From positions 1 through 10,643 of the forward strand of contig JBFMHD010000088.1 in NCBI GenBank assembly GCA_040752395.1: DNA of 10,643 nt, given 5' to 3'. Source of the stretch: JBFMHD01 sp040752395 [NCBI: Candidatus Hydrogenedentota bacterium]. Lineage in GTDB: Bacteria > JBFMHD01. Below, one piece after another: positions 8,767 through 10,643 of the stretch (within the stretch, counting starts at the first letter, position 1; every line of letters starts with the position of its first letter). Position numbers and translations under genes: made by a program. The notes under the pieces were generated by a model. It saw only the letters and a list, made by a program, of their open reading frames with translations, was not told where the DNA came from and did no database searches.

Positions 8767-9144
8767 ATGAAAGAATCATTAAGATATTTAGAAAACGCAA
8801 AAGAGATATTAAAGAGTGTAAAGATTGAAAATGATACCTATATGGATATTAAGCCTGTAAGAAAAGCTTTTGGAACAGCATACCTTGCAGTTACAGAAGC
8901 GATAAACGAATATCTCATAAATAAAAAGGGTTTTCTAAAAAAAGATCTACCTAAATCAGTTGAGGCATATAGAGAAGCGCTGCGAAAATATATATCGATT
9001 CATAATGGTAAATTGATGCAAGAATTTGAAAAATTATATGATTCATTGCATATAGCAGGTTATTACCGTGGTCTTATTTATGATGCTAATATGGTAAAAG
9101 ATGCATTAAAAGCTGCAAAACATTTTATAGAGCGGATAAGTTAG
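8767..9144 (+). CDS. DUF5618-like, HEPN-fold small helical protein
   Basis: A 125-residue, mostly helical, highly charged protein with no signal peptide or membrane segment, hence cytoplasmic. Its layout matches my recollection of DUF5618 proteins of Bacteroidota: 'RYLENAKEIL' at 6-15, a second helix 'AFGTAYLAVTEAINEYL' at 34-50, 'YREALRK' at 68-74, the 'LYDSLHIAGYY' element at 90-100, and a last helix 'VKDALKAAKHFIERI' at 110-124. DUF5618 belongs to the HEPN-like four-helix group. There is an R73-x5-H79 pair, but the His is not one I remember as conserved in the family, so RNase activity should not be assumed. HEPN proteins often pair with a minimal nucleotidyltransferase; none is adjacent on this strand. 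It lies 15 nt after the giant gene and 23 nt before the PorV-like gene. Its function is unknown. Confidence 0.85.
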   Translation: MKESLRYLENAKEILKSVKIENDTYMDIKPVRKAFGTAYLAVTEAINEYLINKKGFLKKDLPKSVEAYREALRKYISIHNGKLMQEFEKLYDSLHIAGYYRGLIYDANMVKDALKAAKHFIERIS

Positions 9145-9167
9145 AGACCCTACTTTTAACTTTTTAG

Positions 9168-10247
9168 ATGGAGTCATTAGAGTTAGAGCGTTTTTCGAAG
9201 GAGATTCAAAAGTTGAAAGATTCAAAGATTAAAAGATTCAAACTATTACCAGTTTCTCATTTCGTATCTGATATTTCTTACTTCTCACTTTTTACTTTCT
9301 TAATGATACTTCTCACTTCTTACTTCCTACTTCTAACTTTTTCTCTTTATGCTGGTAGTGGTGATGAGGGCAAAGCAAGTGCGGTGTTTTTAAAACTTGA
9401 CCCGAGTGCCCAGACTGCCGGGTTTGGGTCCGCATACGTTGCAAGAACTGACAATGTTAATTCTATATATTTTAATCCTGCAGGATTAGGGTTTATTGAT
9501 TATTATCACGGTTTATTTACTTACAATGATATCTTTGCTGATATTGATTACAATTATGTAGCCTTTGCAATGCCGTTAAAACAGGGGCGCTGGGGCGGTT
9601 TAGGGATTGGGGTGACTCTGCTTGATTATGGTAGTATGACGCGTACACAACTTAATGATAATCAGCCCGTTACAGGACTCGGAACCTTTAGTGCTGATGA
9701 TTTAGCTGTTGCTTTATCTTATGGCAGAAAAGTTATGAATGAGGATTTAAGTCTGGGTATAACAGCAAAATATGTTAAAGAAGAGATTTATACTTATGAC
9801 GACAACACCTTCGCAGTAGATTTAGGGTTAAGATGGAAGACAGATGTAGAGGGCTTAACAGTAGGACTAACCTATAGAAATATAGGTGGTGATTTAAGGT
9901 TTGTAAGAGAAGATGATCCGTTACCACGAGCTTTTGTAGGTGGATTTTATTATACAAAATCATTTGTGCAGGGCAGACATAAATTTGGGCTTGCTGCAGA
10001 TGTGGTTGCTCCGAATGATGGAGGTACTTATGCTGAGGTTGGTGGTGAATATATTTTCAACGATTTATTTGCGTTAAGGGTGGGATATAATGGTCAGCAG
10101 GAAGCAGATGCGGGCTTAACTCTTGGTGGCGGTTTTAATTTCCAGAATTTATCCATAGATTATGCGTTTGTGCCGTATGACGAGCTTGGGGACCAGCACA
10201 GGGTATCATTAAGTCTCATCTTTGGTTACGTCTCTCCTAAAAAATAA
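9168..10247 (+). CDS. PorV/PorQ-family outer-membrane beta-barrel protein
   Basis: The mature part is a typical PorV/PorQ (UPF0164, FadL-like) barrel. It opens with 'ASAVFLKLDPSAQTAGFGSA' at 70-89, then 'NSIYFNPAGLGF' at 99-109, followed by alternating amphipathic strands ('GGLGIGVTLLDYGSM', 'LSLGITAKYVKE', 'EGLTVGLTYRNIGGDL') to a last strand 'HRVSLSLIFGY'. Family members sit in the outer membrane; PorV is the type IX secretion shuttle that binds cargo tails. Here it lies directly downstream of a cargo-like giant gene. The leader is long: cleavage is expected after Ala62 (SLYA|GSGD). ATG 9168 has no Shine-Dalgarno; TTG 9213 follows AAGGAG at 9198-9203 with a 9-nt gap and would leave a 47-residue leader; ATG 9303 would leave only 17 uncharged residues. 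I give the longest frame but find TTG 9213 at least as likely. Leader residues 12-59 are encoded by short tandem repeats. Confidence 0.9.
   Translation: MESLELERFSKEIQKLKDSKIKRFKLLPVSHFVSDISYFSLFTFLMILLTSYFLLLTFSLYAGSGDEGKASAVFLKLDPSAQTAGFGSAYVARTDNVNSIYFNPAGLGFIDYYHGLFTYNDIFADIDYNYVAFAMPLKQGRWGGLGIGVTLLDYGSMTRTQLNDNQPVTGLGTFSADDLAVALSYGRKVMNEDLSLGITAKYVKEEIYTYDDNTFAVDLGLRWKTDVEGLTVGLTYRNIGGDLRFVREDDPLPRAFVGGFYYTKSFVQGRHKFGLAADVVAPNDGGTYAEVGGEYIFNDLFALRVGYNGQQEADAGLTLGGGFNFQNLSIDYAFVPYDELGDQHRVSLSLIFGYVSPKK
9198..9203 (+). promoter_or_regulatory. Strong Shine-Dalgarno inside the annotated PorV-like frame
   Basis: AAGGAG is followed after 9 nt by an in-frame TTG at 9213-9215. The upstream ATG at 9168 is preceded by a T-rich stretch with no purine-rich site. 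This favours translation from TTG 9213, giving a leader that begins with the basic stretch KDSKIKRFK. Confidence 0.5.
9203..9242 (+). repeat. Five tandem 8-bp units (GATTCAAA) within the PorV-like leader
   Basis: Units in exact register at 9203, 9211, 9219, 9227 and 9235. Units 1, 3 and 5 are GATTCAAA; unit 2 is AGTTGAAA and unit 4 GATTAAAA. The array encodes the basic part of the leader (KLKDSKIKRFK). Because 8 is not a multiple of 3, every forward frame of a perfect array gives the same cyclic octapeptide, D-S-K-I-Q-R-F-K. Confidence 0.85.
9254..9337 (+). repeat. Twelve tandem 7-bp units (TTCTYAC) within the PorV-like leader
   Basis: Units run in unbroken 7-bp register from 9254. Perfect or near-perfect units include 9254 TTCTCAT, 9275 TTCTTAC, 9282 TTCTCAC, 9289 TTTTTAC, 9310 TTCTCAC, 9317 TTCTTAC, 9324 TTCCTAC and 9331 TTCTAAC; units at 9268, 9296 and 9303 are degraded. 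The encoded peptide repeats every 7 residues: FSLFTFL (39-45), MILLTSY (46-52), FLLLTFS (53-59). This is the hydrophobic core of the signal peptide. The same unit recurs at 10618-10643. Confidence 0.9.
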
Positions 10248-10431
10248 GTATCAACACTCGCTCAATTTGCTTTATTAATTTATTATCCAATTTTTACTAA
10301 TTCTCCTTGCGATTTTAAAAATTCTGCCAATTCAGTCTGTTTGTCTAAATTCACTAAATCGACAGGGTGCATTAGTTCATAAATCAATAGGTATAATCAA
10401 CATAATTTTTATTTCTCAAAATAGACCTCAT
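10237..10431 (-). pseudogene. Possible decayed minus-strand gene remnant (nucleotidyltransferase/HEPN-like pair?)
   Basis: On the minus strand, 10372 down to 10283 reads as a protein-like 29-residue piece, MHPVDLVNLDKQ...FLKSQGELVKIG, ending in TAATAA; the frame is open up to 10396 with no start site. A VDLV-x-L...G-E-L-V run resembles the C-terminal end of minimal nucleotidyltransferases. A TTG at 10290 overlaps its stop and begins MDNKLIKQIERVL, like a HepT-type N-terminus, with AAGGAG upstream, before running into the convergent 3' end of the PorV-like gene. Another short open stretch (10431-10384) lies upstream in another frame. All pieces are very short, so family assignment is a guess; chance reading frames are possible. 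Confidence 0.25.
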
Positions 10432-10460
10432 ATTTTTTTATTCATACAGTCCTAATTTTA
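10248..10460. other. AT-rich intergenic stretch downstream of the operon
   Basis: No plus-strand gene, RNA gene or convincing hairpin terminator is visible after the TAA at 10245-10247. Apart from the possible minus-strand remnant, this part is AT-rich and looks unconstrained. Confidence 0.5.
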
Positions 10461-10480
10461 AAGGCACAGAGGCACAAAGT
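10461..10480. repeat. Short 8-bp tandem pair GGCACAGA/GGCACAAA
   Basis: GGCACAGA at 10463-10470 is followed directly by GGCACAAA at 10471-10478. Only two units, but it opens the repeat-dense tract that fills the rest of the window. Confidence 0.5.
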
Positions 10481-10488
10481 ATGAAAAG

Positions 10489-10544
10489 AGTCGTGAGTCA
10501 CAAGTCGCAAGTCGTGAGTCAAAACAGGACTCAGGACTCAAGAC
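10489..10544. repeat. Eight 7-bp units of two families in one register (AGTCRYR x5, then TCAGGAC x3)
   Basis: AGTCGTG, AGTCACA, AGTCGCA, AGTCGTG and AGTCAAA start at 10489, 10496, 10503, 10510 and 10517. ACAGGAC, TCAGGAC and TCAAGAC follow at 10524, 10531 and 10538 without a break in the 7-bp register. Confidence 0.85.
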
Positions 10545-10553
10545 TTTTCAGCA

Positions 10554-10574
10554 GGCTCTGGGCTTTTGGCTCCA
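10554..10574. repeat. Three 7-bp units (GGCTYYN)
   Basis: GGCTCTG, GGCTTTT and GGCTCCA at 10554, 10561 and 10568. They are followed by GCCGGC, whose flanks make the 8-bp palindrome AGCCGGCT (10574-10581), before the next heptamer family begins. Confidence 0.65.
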
Positions 10575-10580
10575 GCCGGC

Positions 10581-10615
10581 TGTAGTCCGTAGCCTGTAGC
10601 CTGTAGCCCGTCCTG
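10581..10615. repeat. Four to five 7-bp units (TGTAGCC)
   Basis: TGTAGTC, CGTAGCC, TGTAGCC and TGTAGCC at 10581, 10588, 10595 and 10602, then a degraded CGTCCTG at 10609. GTCCTGA at 10610-10616 is the reverse complement of TCAGGAC at 10531-10537. Confidence 0.85.
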
Positions 10616-10617
10616 AC

Positions 10618-10643
10618 ACCTCTCACTTCTTACTTCCCACTTC
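10618..10643. repeat. TTCTYAC-family 7-bp array, cut by the right window edge
   Basis: ACCTCTC, ACTTCTT, ACTTCCC and a partial ACTTC at 10618, 10625, 10632 and 10639. This is a rotation of the unit that encodes the PorV-like signal-peptide core at 9254-9337, in the same orientation. Confidence 0.8.

Noticed and set aside
8986-9006. R-x5-H (R73, H79) in the HEPN-like protein as a catalytic RNase motif
   Set aside because: The His is not a position I recall as conserved in DUF5618 proteins, and the residue after Arg is not the usual polar one; the match may be chance.
9775-9963. Minus-strand 62-codon open stretch opposite the PorV-like gene
   Set aside because: A shadow of a clearly coding region with no start signal or recognisable protein features.
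10550-10581. Hairpin around CTGGGCTTTTGGCTCCAG and the AGCCGGCT palindrome as a transcription terminator
   Set aside because: The stem is short with mismatches, no T-tract follows, and it lies more than 300 nt after the operon; repeat structure explains it better.
10481-10585. Plus-strand 34-residue ORF beginning MKRVVSHKSQ
   Set aside because: It consists almost entirely of heptamer repeat sequence, lacks a ribosome site, and its peptide simply follows the repeat units.
10461-10643. CRISPR array or mobile-element end
   Set aside because: Units are 7-8 bp with no constant spacers, no cas genes are present, and there are no terminal inverted repeats, target duplications or transposase.

Overview
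The window is a single-strand (+) stretch of an AT-rich bacterial genome. It holds three co-oriented genes: a giant cell-surface protein gene cut by the left edge (1-8751), a small HEPN-like/DUF5618-type gene (8767-9144), and a PorV/PorQ-family outer-membrane protein gene (9168-10247). Gaps between them are only 15 and 23 nt, so they look like one transcription unit. The last 396 nt carry no plus-strand gene. They hold a possible decayed minus-strand coding remnant and a dense mosaic of short tandem repeats with a 7-bp unit. A PorV-like protein together with a giant protein ending in a FlgD/T9SS type A-like C-terminal domain points to a Gram-negative bacterium of the FCB/Bacteroidota-like world or an uncultured candidate phylum of similar lifestyle. 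Nothing in the window fixes the phylum.

The giant protein (at least 2916 residues) reads as follows: a right-handed beta-helix-like region (residues about 1-335); a beta-sandwich with a calcium-loop-like DxNxDxxIxxxD element (about 354-500); a lamin-tail domain (504-661); one Ig-like domain (about 667-768); fourteen divergent CARDB/Ig-like repeats of about 125-145 residues (771-2600), mostly joined by a DTFVVQTPA-like linker; an all-beta domain (2601-2799); and a C-terminal YPNPF...GVYIFYI...KFAI sorting/FlgD-like domain (2814-2916). Repeats 3-6 (about 3061-4620) use different synonymous codons from the rest, which suggests a separately acquired or recently amplified block.

The PorV-like gene has an unusual 5' end. 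Its basic leader segment is encoded by five tandem 8-bp units (GATTCAAA) and the hydrophobic core by about twelve 7-bp units (TTCTYAC). Neither unit length is divisible by 3, so each array specifies the same cyclic peptide in every forward frame: a basic one (DSKIQRFK-like) and a hydrophobic one (F-S/L-L-L-T-S-Y/H). The TTCTYAC family recurs at the right edge of the window beside other heptamer families. I infer that interspersed short repeats have become a ready-made export signal.

A working model, inferred only: the PorV-like protein helps carry or anchor the giant protein at the outer surface, with the C-terminal domain as its signal. The HEPN-like protein between them is cytoplasmic and has no obvious place in that path.
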